A DNA stretch of 64,000 nucleotides, taken from positions 35,446 to 99,445 of the forward strand of contig JACQFI010000097.1 of assembly GCA_016200135.1 (NCBI GenBank). The letters are read 5' to 3'. A program made the translations under genes and the position numbers. Shown here one piece after another: positions 55,345 through 63,295 of this stretch. This stretch comes from Planctomycetota bacterium. GTDB lineage: Bacteria > Planctomycetota > SZUA-567 > H5-PLA8. Under the pieces are notes generated by a model. That model was not told the DNA's origin and searched no databases. It saw nothing but the letters and a program-made list of their open reading frames with translations. Every line of letters begins with the position of its first letter. Position 1 is the stretch's first letter.

Positions 55345-56106
55345 ATGATCGAGAACAAGCTGAAGAAGATTTTGAAGGCGGGCGGGACGGCGGTGGGGAC
55401 GATGGTCTGCGATACGCGCACGCCGGGGATCGCGCAGGCGCTGGCGGTCGCGGGCTTCGACTTCTTCATCCTCGACACGGAGCACGGTTCGTACAGCCTC
55501 GAGACCGTCAGCGACATGATGGTGACGGCGCGGCTCGCGGGCATCACGCCGATCGTGCGCGTGCCGGACCACGAGTACCCGTTCATCGCGCGGACGATGG
55601 ACGCGGGCGCGCTGGGGATCATGGCGCCGCGGATCAAGACCCAGGCGCAAGTCGAGAAGATCGTCCGCTGCGTCAAGTATCCGCCGATAGGTGAGCGCGG
55701 CATGAACGCGGCGCGGACGAACACCGACTATCGCGGCGTGAAGCTCAGCGAGTACGCCGCGAAGGCGAACGCGGAGACCATGGTGATCGCGCAGATCGAG
55801 ACGCGTGAGGCCGTCGAGGACATCGACAACATCCTGAGCGTGCCCGGCGTGGACGCGGCGCTGATGGGCCCGACGGATCTTTCCATGTCGCTCGGCACGC
55901 AGGACCTCGCACACCCGAAAGTGGCCGAGTATATCCAGAAGACGCTCGACGGAGCCAAGCGCCGCGGCATCCCGTGCGGCACGCACACGGCGGACATGGA
56001 GAACCTGAAGAGCTGGCGCGACAAGGGCATGAAGCTGCTGCTCTATAATTACGACTTTGGGTTTATCCTCTCCGGTGGGGCGGCGGCGGTGAAGGAGCTG
56101 AAGTAA
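55345..56106 (+). CDS. HpcH/HpaI-family aldolase
   Basis: A 253-residue protein. ATG 55345 follows AAAAGGAAAAAACC; a frame from 55276 would translate the leader. The class II pyruvate aldolase pattern is present: GFDFFILDTEHGSYSLET, PIVRVPDHEYPFIARTMDAGALGIMAPRI (in part), IAQIETREAVEDID and DAALMGPTDLSMSLG. Relatives cleave 2-keto-3-deoxy-glucarate, 2,4-dihydroxyhept-2-enedioate or 2-keto-3-deoxyrhamnonate, giving pyruvate and an aldehyde, with Glu and Asp binding a divalent metal. Fits the local sugar-acid theme. Confidence 0.9.
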   Translation: MIENKLKKILKAGGTAVGTMVCDTRTPGIAQALAVAGFDFFILDTEHGSYSLETVSDMMVTARLAGITPIVRVPDHEYPFIARTMDAGALGIMAPRIKTQAQVEKIVRCVKYPPIGERGMNAARTNTDYRGVKLSEYAAKANAETMVIAQIETREAVEDIDNILSVPGVDAALMGPTDLSMSLGTQDLAHPKVAEYIQKTLDGAKRRGIPCGTHTADMENLKSWRDKGMKLLLYNYDFGFILSGGAAAVKELK

Positions 56107-56109
56107 AGC

Positions 56110-56148
56110 ATTTTGGATTTCGGATTTTCGATTTTCGATTTTCGATTG
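56110..56148. repeat. TTTTGGATT/TTTTCGATT short-period repeat
   Basis: AT-rich words TTTTGGATTT, CGGATTTTCGA and TTTTCGATTG in tandem directly after the aldolase stop. Same family as 14351-14414. Confidence 0.6.
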
Positions 56149-56192
56149 ATGGACCACAGCAACCTTTCCACTCCGATCGACTTACCTTTTGC

Positions 56193-56254
56193 GTAAGTCC
56201 AGCGCACAGGTCTGACGATCTGTGGCACCCACAATTCCCTACCTACAAGCACCG
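56193..56254. repeat. GTCCAGCGCA...TGTGGCACCC...CAAGCACCG element (family C)
   Basis: This unit matches the copy at 62951-63010 over most of its length and the inverted copy at 62881-62937. It lies in the 327-base gene-free stretch 56107-56433, which otherwise holds only repeats. Confidence 0.7.
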
Positions 56255-56330
56255 CTGCGCTTTGGCGCATTGGCGGGTGCAGAACGACAACGGCGCTTCA
56301 TTCGCAAGAATCTCCGAAGACGCGGCGGGC

Positions 56331-56466
56331 GTAGCGCAGGCATCCTGCCTGCATGTACCGCAGGCTTCCAGCCTGCGCGGGCGTGTGTTGCCGCGGGCAA
56401 GATGCCCGCGGCCGGGCAGGCTGGAAGCCTGCGCTACGACGGCGGCAGGCTGGAAGCCTGCGCTAC
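56331..56466. repeat. Cluster of dispersed palindromes (family A), running into the NatB-like gene
   Basis: GGCATCCTGCC near 56339, GGCTTCCAGCC near 56363, GGCAAGATGCC near 56396, GGCTGGAAGCC near 56418 and again near 56448. The last copies overlap the 3' end of the minus-strand gene ending at 56434. Confidence 0.8.
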
Positions 56467-58593
56467 TGCGGGGCCGGGCGCGGCGGGCTTGGGGGCGCGG
56501 GCGAGCCAGAGGCCGAGGGCGAAGACGCCGGCGGCGGCGGCCACGTACAGCGGCGGCGGGCTGGGCATGACGCCCGTGGCCTTGTCGATGCCGTTGGGCA
56601 GCAGCGCGTCTTCGTACCGAAGCGAGAGGGCGTTGTTCATGAAATGAAAAATCACGCCGGGCCAGATGCTGCGGGATTCCCAGGCGAGGTAGCCCAGCGC
56701 GAGGCCGATGAGGAAGACGACGGGCTGGCGGAAGAGCGGGATGTGGAAGGCCGCGAAGATAGCCGCCGAGAGGAAGACGCCCCAACTCCGGCCGGTCATG
56801 CGGTCCTGCCGCAGGCTCGAGAGCAGGAAGCCGCGGAAGAGGTGTTCCTCGAAGATGCCGGGCGCAAGGGCCAGCATCCCGACCAGCACCCAGATGGGCA
56901 GCGCCTTGAAGGCCTCGAGTTGCGGGCTGGACAGCGAGGGCATGGGCCAGAAGTGCGTCTGGAGGGCCGTGAGCTGGAAGGCGAGCAGCCACGAGGACGC
57001 GCCGAGGAGGATTCCGGCGTACAGGTGGCGCGGGCTGGGCATGCGCCAGAGGAACGTCGAGGCCAGGCCGGCCTTGAGGTACCGCGTGACGGCCAGCGGC
57101 AAGAGCATGAAGACGATAACGAAGGGGACGAGGAAGTTCACCGCGACGTCGCCGCTCGCGGTGGGCAGATAGAGCTGGCAGTAGAACCAGACGGGGAAGA
57201 TGAGGGCGAGCAGGAGGAGCGCGTCGCCGGCTTTGGGCGCGAGCGCGGGCTTGAAGAATTTTCGGTCGAGGAAGATGCGCAGGCTCGCCTGGGACGAGAA
57301 GAGAATCTCTTCGCGGGCGAAGACGCGCGCGGCGATGCCCACCGCGGCGACGGCGTAGAGGCAGGTGCTCACGAAGGTGAAGGCGTACGCCTGCGCGAGG
57401 CCCTCGTGGCCGAGGAAGAGTTCTTTGATCACCAGCGCGGTGTTGATGACGGGCATGACGAGCAGCGAGCCGCTCGGTTCGATGCCGGGAATGATGACGA
57501 CCATGAGTCCGAGCGTGGGGATGAGGAAGATCGGCAGGCAGTAGACCTGCGCTTCCTTGGCGCTCGCGGCCAGGCTGGCGACGGCGAGCAGCAGCGCCGA
57601 GAAGAAGAGCGTGAGCGGCAACAGCAGCAGCAGCGCGGCGGGCAGCACGGCCCAGGGCACATGCAGGTCCGGCAACTTGGAGATGCCCACGGCGTGGAAG
57701 GTAATGCCAAAACTCAAGACGTTGAGGACCGCGTTGCTGAGGGCGAGCGTGGCGACGGCGACGAACTTGCCCGCGATCACTTCGAGCGGGCGGACGGGCG
57801 CGGAGATGAGGGTCTCGAGGGTCGAGCGTTCCTTCTCGCCGGCGGTGAGGTCGATGGCCGGATGGAGCGCGCCGGCGATGATCATCATGATGAACCAGAG
57901 CGGCAGGATCGCGCCGATGGCCGAGCCGCCAACTTTCTCCGCGGGCGCGATGTTGCGGGACGCAACGATCTCGAACGGCAGGAGCATGTCCACGCTGAGG
58001 CCGCGGCGCTTGAGGCGCTCGGCAACGATCTTCTGCTGGTAGCGCGCGAAGACGCGTTCAAGAAGTTCGCGGGCGTCGCGCGAGCGCTGTTCGGCCTGGT
58101 CGTAAAGGAATTCGACGGGAAGGTCCTTGGCGTCCTTGCTGGCGCGCGGGTCGGCCATGGCTTCGGTGAAACCGCGGGGCAGGCGCACGACCGCCTGGAC
58201 CTTGCGATTGCGCAGGGCGGACTCGGCATCGGGGACGACCTCGAAGAGCAGGCGAGGGCTCGAGACGGTCTCCTCTTTGGTCTCGAAGCCGTCGTCAAGC
58301 GGCACGGTCTTGCCAGCGGCGCGGGCTTTCTCCTGGTCGGACTTGTCGAGTTCCTCCTCGATCGCTTCCAATTGGCTCAGAAACGCGAGGGACTCGGCCG
58401 GCACCACGGCTACGCGGTAATGGTCGTGCTGGCGGTTGGCGATGGCGACCTGCGTGGCCTCGCTGACCAGCAGCAGCATGACGGGATAGAGCAGGAGCGG
58501 GATGACGAAGTTGGCGAAGACGGTGCGGCGGTCGCGCAGGCTGTCGCGGAGTTCCTTCACAAAGATGGCGCGGATCTTTTTAAGATCGATCAT
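56434..58593 (-). CDS. NatB-like ABC-2 permease fused to CPBP (CAAX-type) membrane protease
   Basis: A 719-residue protein whose ATG 58593 overlaps the NatA-like stop (ATGA). Residues about 1-400 are an ABC-2 permease with a large outer loop (FVKELRDSLRDRRTVFANFVIPLLLYP in part). Residues about 560-670 are a CPBP intramembrane protease domain with FEEHLFRG, AAFHIPLF and HFMNNAL, carrying the expected Glu-Glu, His and His/Asn sites. The final residues read VAQASSLPPS, encoded by the dispersed palindrome. NatAB-type exporters pump Na+ or act in stress; the fusion to a CPBP protease is known in this family. Confidence 0.88.
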   Translation of the reverse strand: MIDLKKIRAIFVKELRDSLRDRRTVFANFVIPLLLYPVMLLLVSEATQVAIANRQHDHYRVAVVPAESLAFLSQLEAIEEELDKSDQEKARAAGKTVPLDDGFETKEETVSSPRLLFEVVPDAESALRNRKVQAVVRLPRGFTEAMADPRASKDAKDLPVEFLYDQAEQRSRDARELLERVFARYQQKIVAERLKRRGLSVDMLLPFEIVASRNIAPAEKVGGSAIGAILPLWFIMMIIAGALHPAIDLTAGEKERSTLETLISAPVRPLEVIAGKFVAVATLALSNAVLNVLSFGITFHAVGISKLPDLHVPWAVLPAALLLLLPLTLFFSALLLAVASLAASAKEAQVYCLPIFLIPTLGLMVVIIPGIEPSGSLLVMPVINTALVIKELFLGHEGLAQAYAFTFVSTCLYAVAAVGIAARVFAREEILFSSQASLRIFLDRKFFKPALAPKAGDALLLLALIFPVWFYCQLYLPTASGDVAVNFLVPFVIVFMLLPLAVTRYLKAGLASTFLWRMPSPRHLYAGILLGASSWLLAFQLTALQTHFWPMPSLSSPQLEAFKALPIWVLVGMLALAPGIFEEHLFRGFLLSSLRQDRMTGRSWGVFLSAAIFAAFHIPLFRQPVVFLIGLALGYLAWESRSIWPGVIFHFMNNALSLRYEDALLPNGIDKATGVMPSPPPLYVAAAAGVFALGLWLARAPKPAAPGPAVAQASSLPPS

Positions 58594-59447
58594 GCGGCGC
58601 CTCCGCCCGCGGCGGGCGGCGCGGGTGCGGCGGAACCGGCGGGCGCAACGGCCGCCGCGGAGATGGGTTCGCCGCGGTCGTCGCGGGCGACGAGTTCGCG
58701 GAAGACGGCGCTGAGGCGTTCCTTTCCGGAGAGCGCGCGCAGTTCGGCGAGCGTGCCCTCGGCGAGCATCTTGCCCTTATGCATCAGCCCGAAGCGCTGG
58801 CAGATGTCCTCGACCTCGTCGAGGTGGTGCGTCGAGAGAACGATGGTGCGGCCCAGGCGTCCGGCTTCGGAGATGAATTTGAGGATGAGCTGGTTCGAGA
58901 GGACGTCGAGGCCGTGGGTGGGCTCGTCGAGGACGAGGACCGGCGGATCGCCGACGAGCGTGCGGGCGATCTGGACGCGCTGCCGCTGGCCGGTGGAGAG
59001 GCCCTCGCAGCGGCGCGCGGCGAACTCGCCGATCTCCAAAAGTGCGATCCAGCGTTCGGTCTGAACGCGTAGGTTGTCGCCCTGAAGCCCGCGGAGCGCG
59101 CCGAAGTAATCGAGGACTTCGCGGGGCGAGAGGCGCGCGTAGAGGCCGGTGTTGGCGGTGAGGAAGCCGATGCGCTCCTTGAGAGCCATGGGCTCGAAGA
59201 GACCGGCGTCGGAATCGATGGCGGCGCGGCCGTCTACGGCGATGCGCCCGGCGGTGGGCGTCATCAGGCCCGCGAGCATGCGCAGGGTGGTCGTCTTGCC
59301 CGCGCCGTTGGGGCCGAGCAGCCCGTAGATCTCGCCGCGGGCGACGCGGAGCGTGAGGCCGGCGACGGCGCGGAGTTCTTCGCCCTTATGGGTGAGGAAG
59401 ACCTTTTGGAGTCCGGCGATCTCGATCATCGAAGGCTGCGATACCAT
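58590..59447 (-). CDS. NatA-like ABC transporter ATPase
   Basis: A 285-residue protein; ATG 59447 is used, though ATG 59429 is possible. Walker A GPNGAGKTT, Q-loop, signature LSTGQRQRVQIARTL, Walker B VLVLDEPTHGLD and the H-loop STHHLDE are intact. An Ala/Pro/Gly-rich tail follows residue 250. Its partner is the overlapping permease gene downstream. The signature LSTGQ rather than LSGGQ is usual in this ABC-2 subfamily. Confidence 0.93.
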   Translation of the reverse strand: MVSQPSMIEIAGLQKVFLTHKGEELRAVAGLTLRVARGEIYGLLGPNGAGKTTTLRMLAGLMTPTAGRIAVDGRAAIDSDAGLFEPMALKERIGFLTANTGLYARLSPREVLDYFGALRGLQGDNLRVQTERWIALLEIGEFAARRCEGLSTGQRQRVQIARTLVGDPPVLVLDEPTHGLDVLSNQLILKFISEAGRLGRTIVLSTHHLDEVEDICQRFGLMHKGKMLAEGTLAELRALSGKERLSAVFRELVARDDRGEPISAAAVAPAGSAAPAPPAAGGGAA

Positions 59448-59462
59448 GAGGGGAATCGGGGT

Positions 59463-59816
59463 TCAATCGTCCTTTCGGGGCGCGACGAGGTGCTCGGAGT
59501 CCGGATCCCGGTCGGGGATGGGCATGATGGCGTCGAGCAGCCCCCAGGTGGCGAACGGTGGCATGAGGACGAAGTATCCCCAGCCGATCTGCGAGGTGGA
59601 TGCGAATTTCACGAGCAGGCCCAACTGAATGCTCAGTCCGAGCGCCACTACCATCCACTGCTGGAGCGGCAGCCGGAAATGGTACTCGTGCCCCTGGGCG
59701 CGGCAGCGATGCTGCAGGAGCGCGTACCAGTACGTGCCGATCACGAACCAGACCACGGCCATCCCGACCAGCGATGGAAAGAACGTCTCCCAATCGAGGT
59801 CGTGCGGACTATTCAT
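59463..59816 (-). CDS. Small membrane protein, unknown family
   Basis: A 117-residue protein. ATG 59816 has GGAAGG 7 bases upstream and overlaps the preceding gene by 8 bases. Three hydrophobic segments are visible (SLVGMAVVWFVIGTYWYALL, WMVVALGLSIQLGLLV, GYFVLMPPFATWGLLDAI). No recognised motif. It sits 15 bases before the NatA-like gene and may be an accessory of that transporter. Confidence 0.7.
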   Translation of the reverse strand: MNSPHDLDWETFFPSLVGMAVVWFVIGTYWYALLQHRCRAQGHEYHFRLPLQQWMVVALGLSIQLGLLVKFASTSQIGWGYFVLMPPFATWGLLDAIMPIPDRDPDSEHLVAPRKDD

Positions 59817-60369
59817 GCGCGGCCCTTCCCGCGAGGCGCCCGCGCTTGACCCTGAGCCGATTACGCAAAGCGTGCATCTCCGGTTCGGCGGGAAGTTCGG
59901 GCAGCGCGGAGTTCTCCGGAACAAAATTATCCGGAGCAGAGCTCTGCGGCGCGGGGGGCTCGTCCGCGCCGAACCGGTGGCGAAGCCCGTTTCTAAACTT
60001 CGAGAACGGGCCGCGCACCTCCAACGTCTCCAGGGCAAACAGCACGATCACAGGCGTGACCAGAAAGAGGATCGAGGAGAGGATCGGGAGATCGCTCTTG
60101 AGGACGTCCATGCCCGCGCCGAGCTCGATGCTGACCCCAAAAAGGATCAGCACAGTCTGCAGCAGCGTCATGCGCGGGCCCGAACCCGTGGGTTTCTTCT
60201 CGAAGAGCTCGCGCTGCATCTCGAGCCAGTCGAGAAAGAGCGGGAGCACCAGGCAGAAGGCTCCTGTGGCCAGAAAGGCGAGCAGGCCGACGTGTTCTTC
60301 CAAACGGAGCGACGAGAGGAAGCCCGTCAAGAGCAGGCCCAGTAAGAAGATAGGTCCCATGTATTTCAT
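59809..60369 (-). CDS. Membrane protein of unknown function
   Basis: A 186-residue protein with ATG 60369 as first start. Four hydrophobic segments (about 5-20, 28-45, 68-84 and 97-113) precede a Pro/Glu-rich, then basic, cytoplasmic tail. No family was recognised. First gene of the four-gene minus-strand operon with the NatAB-like transporter. Confidence 0.7.
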   Translation of the reverse strand: MKYMGPIFLLGLLLTGFLSSLRLEEHVGLLAFLATGAFCLVLPLFLDWLEMQRELFEKKPTGSGPRMTLLQTVLILFGVSIELGAGMDVLKSDLPILSSILFLVTPVIVLFALETLEVRGPFSKFRNGLRHRFGADEPPAPQSSAPDNFVPENSALPELPAEPEMHALRNRLRVKRGRLAGRAAHE

Positions 60370-60540
60370 AAGCTCACCAACCCCGTCTTGCCACGCCTAC
60401 AGTATACAGTAAAAGGTTGGGGCTATTCCTTTCGTTCCAAGTGCCGCAGAGGAAATCCCTTGCCTGTGATGTTTTGTTAGAATAGGCTACGTTTTGTTAC
60501 GTTTGCGGAACCGGGTTCCGCGCCCCTTAGGAGACCGTCC

Positions 60541-61290
60541 ATGCCCAAGCCCCTGGCCATTCAACTGTACACCCTGCGTGAAGAGATCAAGAAGGAAGGC
60601 TTCCCCAAGATCCTGAAGCTCGTCGCCGACATCGGCTACAAAGGCGTCGAGCTCGCCGGGCTGAACAACATCCCCGCGCCGGAAGTGAAGAAGCTGCTCG
60701 GCGAGTACAAGCTCGGCATCGCGGGCGCGCACGTCGGCGTCTTCGACAAGAAAGCGGAACAGCAGATCGCGGACGAGGCGAAGCTCTTCGGCTACAAGTA
60801 CGTGGTCACCAGCCCGCCGCGCGAGGCGTTCGACAGCGACGACGGCGTGAAGAAGCTCTCCGAGACGGTGAAGGACGCGACGGAGCGCTTCGAGAAGCAT
60901 GGCCTGAAGGTGCTGCTGCACAACCACTGGTGGGAGTTCGCGACGCCCTCGCGCGCGGAGCTGCTCTCGAGCCTCTGCCCGAAGGTCGGCTGGCAGCAGG
61001 ACATTTACTGGGTGCAGACGAGCGGGCAGGACCTGGTCGCGAACATCACGAAGTACGCGGACCGCACGTTCCTCCTGCATGTGAAGGACGGCCCCTGCGA
61101 CAAGGACAAGGCGATGACCGCCGTCGGCAAGGGCATTGTGGACATCAAGGGCTGCCTCGCCGCGGCCGAGAAGAGCAAGGTCGAGTGGTACAGCGTCGAA
61201 CTGGACCGCTGCGACACCGACATGACCCAGGCCGCGAAGGACAGCTACACGTACCTGACGAAGAACGGGCTGGCCGCGGGAAACAAGTAG
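60541..61290 (+). CDS. Sugar phosphate isomerase/epimerase-like TIM-barrel protein
   Basis: A 249-residue protein with TTAGGAGA 6-7 bases before ATG 60541. It has the xylose-isomerase-like barrel pattern: LAIQLYTLREEIKKEGFPKI, IGYKGVELAG, AGAHVG, KVLLHNHWWEF, VGWQQDIYWVQTSG and HVKDGP. Metal-binding Glu/Asp/His are plausibly conserved (Glu in VELAG, His in LLHNH, Asp in WQQDIYW, His in LLHVKD). Related proteins isomerise or epimerise sugars and inositols. Substrate unknown. It is followed by a clear intrinsic terminator. Confidence 0.88.
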   Translation: MPKPLAIQLYTLREEIKKEGFPKILKLVADIGYKGVELAGLNNIPAPEVKKLLGEYKLGIAGAHVGVFDKKAEQQIADEAKLFGYKYVVTSPPREAFDSDDGVKKLSETVKDATERFEKHGLKVLLHNHWWEFATPSRAELLSSLCPKVGWQQDIYWVQTSGQDLVANITKYADRTFLLHVKDGPCDKDKAMTAVGKGIVDIKGCLAAAEKSKVEWYSVELDRCDTDMTQAAKDSYTYLTKNGLAAGNK

Positions 61291-61329
61291 ATCCATTTTC
61301 GATTTCCGATTTTGGTTTTTCGATTTTGC
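61291..61329. repeat. TTTTCGATTT/TTTTGG short-period repeat
   Basis: AT-rich words (CATTTTCGATTTCCGATTTT) directly after the isomerase-like gene, same family as 14351-14414. Confidence 0.6.
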
Positions 61330-61332
61330 AGC

Positions 61333-61366
61333 AATTCGGGGTGGCGCAAGCCATCCCGAATTTTTT
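61333..61366 (+). terminator. Intrinsic terminator after the isomerase-like gene
   Basis: A 13-bp stem (AATTCGGGGTGGC with GCCATCCCGAATT, one G-T pair) closes a GCAA tetraloop and is followed by a run of six Ts at 61361-61366. It is the clearest rho-independent terminator in the window. Confidence 0.85.
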
Positions 61367-61487
61367 GTAGTGCAGCCTTCCAGGCTGCGCCGTCGACGTT
61401 AAGGCGCGGGGTAGAGCCCTGCAGCACAAGGGCAACGACGTAGGCAGGATGCCTGCGGGTCTTGCAGGCTGGAAGCCTGCGCTACGA
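61367..61487. repeat. Cluster of dispersed palindromes (family A)
   Basis: CAGCCTTCCAGGCTG near 61373, GGCAGGATGCC near 61443 and GGCTGGAAGCC near 61466 with a GCGCTAC end at 61480. The middle (TAGAGCCCTGCAG) is a diverged unit. It lies between converging genes. Confidence 0.75.
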
Positions 61488-61494
61488 TGGCGCC

Positions 61495-62781
61495 CTACAT
61501 CAGCTCCTGCTGCGACGTCTCGGCGGCGAGGTAGACGGAGAGGATCGTGATCGCGGCGCAGGCGACGAGGTAGGCGGCGACGGGCCAGGGGTCGCCGTCG
61601 GAATACTTCAACAGCGCGGTCGCGATGAGGGGCGCGAGGCCGCCTGCGAACGGCGACGAGAGCTGATAACCGAGCGAGGCCCCGCTGTAGCGGACCTTGG
61701 TGCCGAAGAGTTCCGAGAAGAACGCGGCTTGCGGGCCGTACATCGCGGCGTGCCCGATGCTCAGGCCGCAGACGAGCGCCACCATAATGGCGGCGCTCGA
61801 CTTGGTATCCAGGAGCCAGAAGAACGGGAACGCGAAGAGCGCGGAGAAGATCGCGCCGAAGAGATAGACGGGCCGGCGGCCGAGGCGGTCGGAGAGCCAG
61901 CCGAAGAAGGGCACCGTGCAGAACTCGACGGCCGACGCCGCGAGCACGCCGTTCAGCACGACGCTTTTGGGCAGTTTGAGCTGCGCTGTGGCGTAGCTGA
62001 TCACGAAGGCGCTCATGATGTAGAAGTAGACGTTCTCGGCGAAGCGCGCGCCCATGGCCAGGACGATGTTCTTGGGATGCTCGCGGATCGCGTCGAGGAT
62101 CGGAATCTTGGAGACCTTGGTCTCCAGGGCCTTCGCGAAGAGCGGCGTCTCCATGACGCTCAGGCGGATGAAGAGCCCCACGCCGACGAGCAGGATCCCG
62201 AGCAGGAAGGGCACGCGCCAGCCCCAGGAGAGGAACTGATCTTCAGGGAGGCTGGCGAAGGCGTAGAAGACGCCGGTCGAGAGGAGCAGCCCCGCGGGCA
62301 CGCCGGCCTGCGGCCAGCTCGCGCTGAGCCCACGCTTGCCGCCCTGGCTGTGCTCGACGGCCATCAGCACCGCGCCGCCCCATTCGCCGCCGACGCCGAA
62401 GCCCTGGATGAAGCGCAGCACGACCAGCAGGATGGGCGCGGCCACACCGATGGATTCGTACGTGGGCACAAGGCCGACGAAGAAGGTCGCGATGCCCATC
62501 AGCAGCAGCGTCGTGACGAGCATCGACTTACGGCCGATGCGGTCGCCGAAGTGCCCGAAGACCACGCCGCCCAACGGGCGCGCGAAGAAGCCGACGGCGT
62601 ACGTGGCGAAGGCGGCCATCTTGGCGGCGGTGGGATCGAAGGTGGGGAAGTAGAGCTTATCGAGGACCAGCGCGGAGGCGGTGCCGTAGAGGAAGAAGTC
62701 GTACCATTCGATGGTGGTGCCGATGAAGCTGGCGAGGATCACGCGGCGGACGGCCTTGGGGTCGTAGGCGGGGGAATTCAT
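61495..62781 (-). CDS. MFS transporter of the metabolite:H+ symporter (MHS) type
   Basis: A 428-residue protein; ATG 62781 is chosen since upstream in-frame codons translate repeats. Twelve membrane segments are predicted. MHS/ShiA signatures: SFIGTTIEWYDFFLYGTASA, GVVFGHFGDRIGRKSML, RFIQGFGVGGEWGGAVLMAVEH and GWRVPFLLGILL. MHS members import dicarboxylates, shikimate, proline-betaine or aromatic acids with protons. The neighbourhood suggests a carboxylate or sugar acid, but the substrate is not readable. Confidence 0.92.
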   Translation of the reverse strand: MNSPAYDPKAVRRVILASFIGTTIEWYDFFLYGTASALVLDKLYFPTFDPTAAKMAAFATYAVGFFARPLGGVVFGHFGDRIGRKSMLVTTLLLMGIATFFVGLVPTYESIGVAAPILLVVLRFIQGFGVGGEWGGAVLMAVEHSQGGKRGLSASWPQAGVPAGLLLSTGVFYAFASLPEDQFLSWGWRVPFLLGILLVGVGLFIRLSVMETPLFAKALETKVSKIPILDAIREHPKNIVLAMGARFAENVYFYIMSAFVISYATAQLKLPKSVVLNGVLAASAVEFCTVPFFGWLSDRLGRRPVYLFGAIFSALFAFPFFWLLDTKSSAAIMVALVCGLSIGHAAMYGPQAAFFSELFGTKVRYSGASLGYQLSSPFAGGLAPLIATALLKYSDGDPWPVAAYLVACAAITILSVYLAAETSQQELM

Positions 62782-62800
62782 GGGTGGCGGCGGAGTCCCT

Positions 62801-62861
62801 ATTTTGGATTTTGGATTTCCGATTTTGGATTTTTTTACTTCCACTTCTCGATTTTCTATTA
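62801..62861. repeat. TTTTGGATT short-period repeat
   Basis: Tandem TTTTGGATTTTGGATTTCCG followed by another TTTTGGATTTT word and a run of Ts. Upstream of the MFS gene. Confidence 0.65.
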
Positions 62862-62880
62862 TCGCCTTCCGCTTGGACGG

Positions 62881-63010
62881 TGGTGCTTGTAAGTCGCCGG
62901 CCGTGGGTGCCACGGGTCGCAGACCCGTGCGCTGGACGATGGCGTACCGAAGTCCAGCGCACAAGTCCGTCGACCTGTGGCACCCCAATCAACCCACCTA
63001 CAAGCACCGG
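62881..63010. repeat. Large inverted repeat of family C
   Basis: An arm at 62881-62937 (TGGTGCTTGT ... GTGGGTGCCAC ... GCGCTGGAC) and an opposite arm at 62951-63010 (GTCCAGCGCAC ... TGTGGCACC ... ACAAGCACC) are imperfect complements of about 57 bases around a 13-base centre. A single arm is found at 56193-56254. Confidence 0.75.
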
Positions 63011-63051
63011 TACGCTTAAAGGCTACACCAAACTGGGCTTTCGGCAGCGCG

Positions 63052-63192
63052 GAAAAACGGGGCGGGTACGATCCTTGCAAGCTTGATGTATACGGTCGCG
63101 AGGTCGAGCTGCACTCGGAATACATTCGTAAGATGGGCCGAATCCGGGTCTGGTGGGATGAGCTCTCGCCGGCTCTGAAAGAGCCGAAATAA
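63052..63192 (+). pseudogene. Possible gene remnant (short protein-like 3' end)
   Basis: A short frame reads KLDVYGREVELHSEYIRKMG then RIRVWWDELSPALKEPK and a stop. Its composition is protein-like and unlike the repeats, but there is no credible start: the frame upstream runs through the family C repeat. I do not recognise the family. It could be the 3' end of a displaced gene or chance. Confidence 0.2.
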
Positions 63193-63273
63193 TGTAGCCA
63201 GGGGTGGAGTCCCGATTCATCGGGACGGAGCCCCTGGTAAGGTGTGCACCAACAACCCAAGCTCTGAAAGAGC
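63170..63273. repeat. Left hairpins of the transposase element
   Basis: CGGCTCTGAAAGAGCCG at 63170-63186 (perfect 7-bp stem), the compound palindrome 63190-63240 (GTAGCCAGGGG and CCCCTGG arms, with an internal GTCCCGATTCATCGGGAC hairpin), and GCTCTGAAAGAGC at 63261-63273. These stand just upstream of the Y1 transposase gene. Confidence 0.75.
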
Positions 63274-63295
63274 GTAATAGCGCGGGAGCTATTCC

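Noticed and set aside
56353..59064. 903-codon plus-strand frame opposite the NatAB-like genes
   Set aside because: Translation is almost wholly Gly/Glu/Arg/Asp without domains and starts inside a repeat cluster; NatA and NatB motifs lie on the minus strand.
60460..60483. TTGCCT and TAGAAT as promoter of the isomerase-like gene
   Set aside because: The spacer is only 12 bases; only the -10-like word remains and is not enough.
61462..62892. 476-codon plus-strand frame opposite the MFS gene
   Set aside because: Starts in a repeat, no motif; the antisense of a membrane protein in GC-rich DNA gives such frames.
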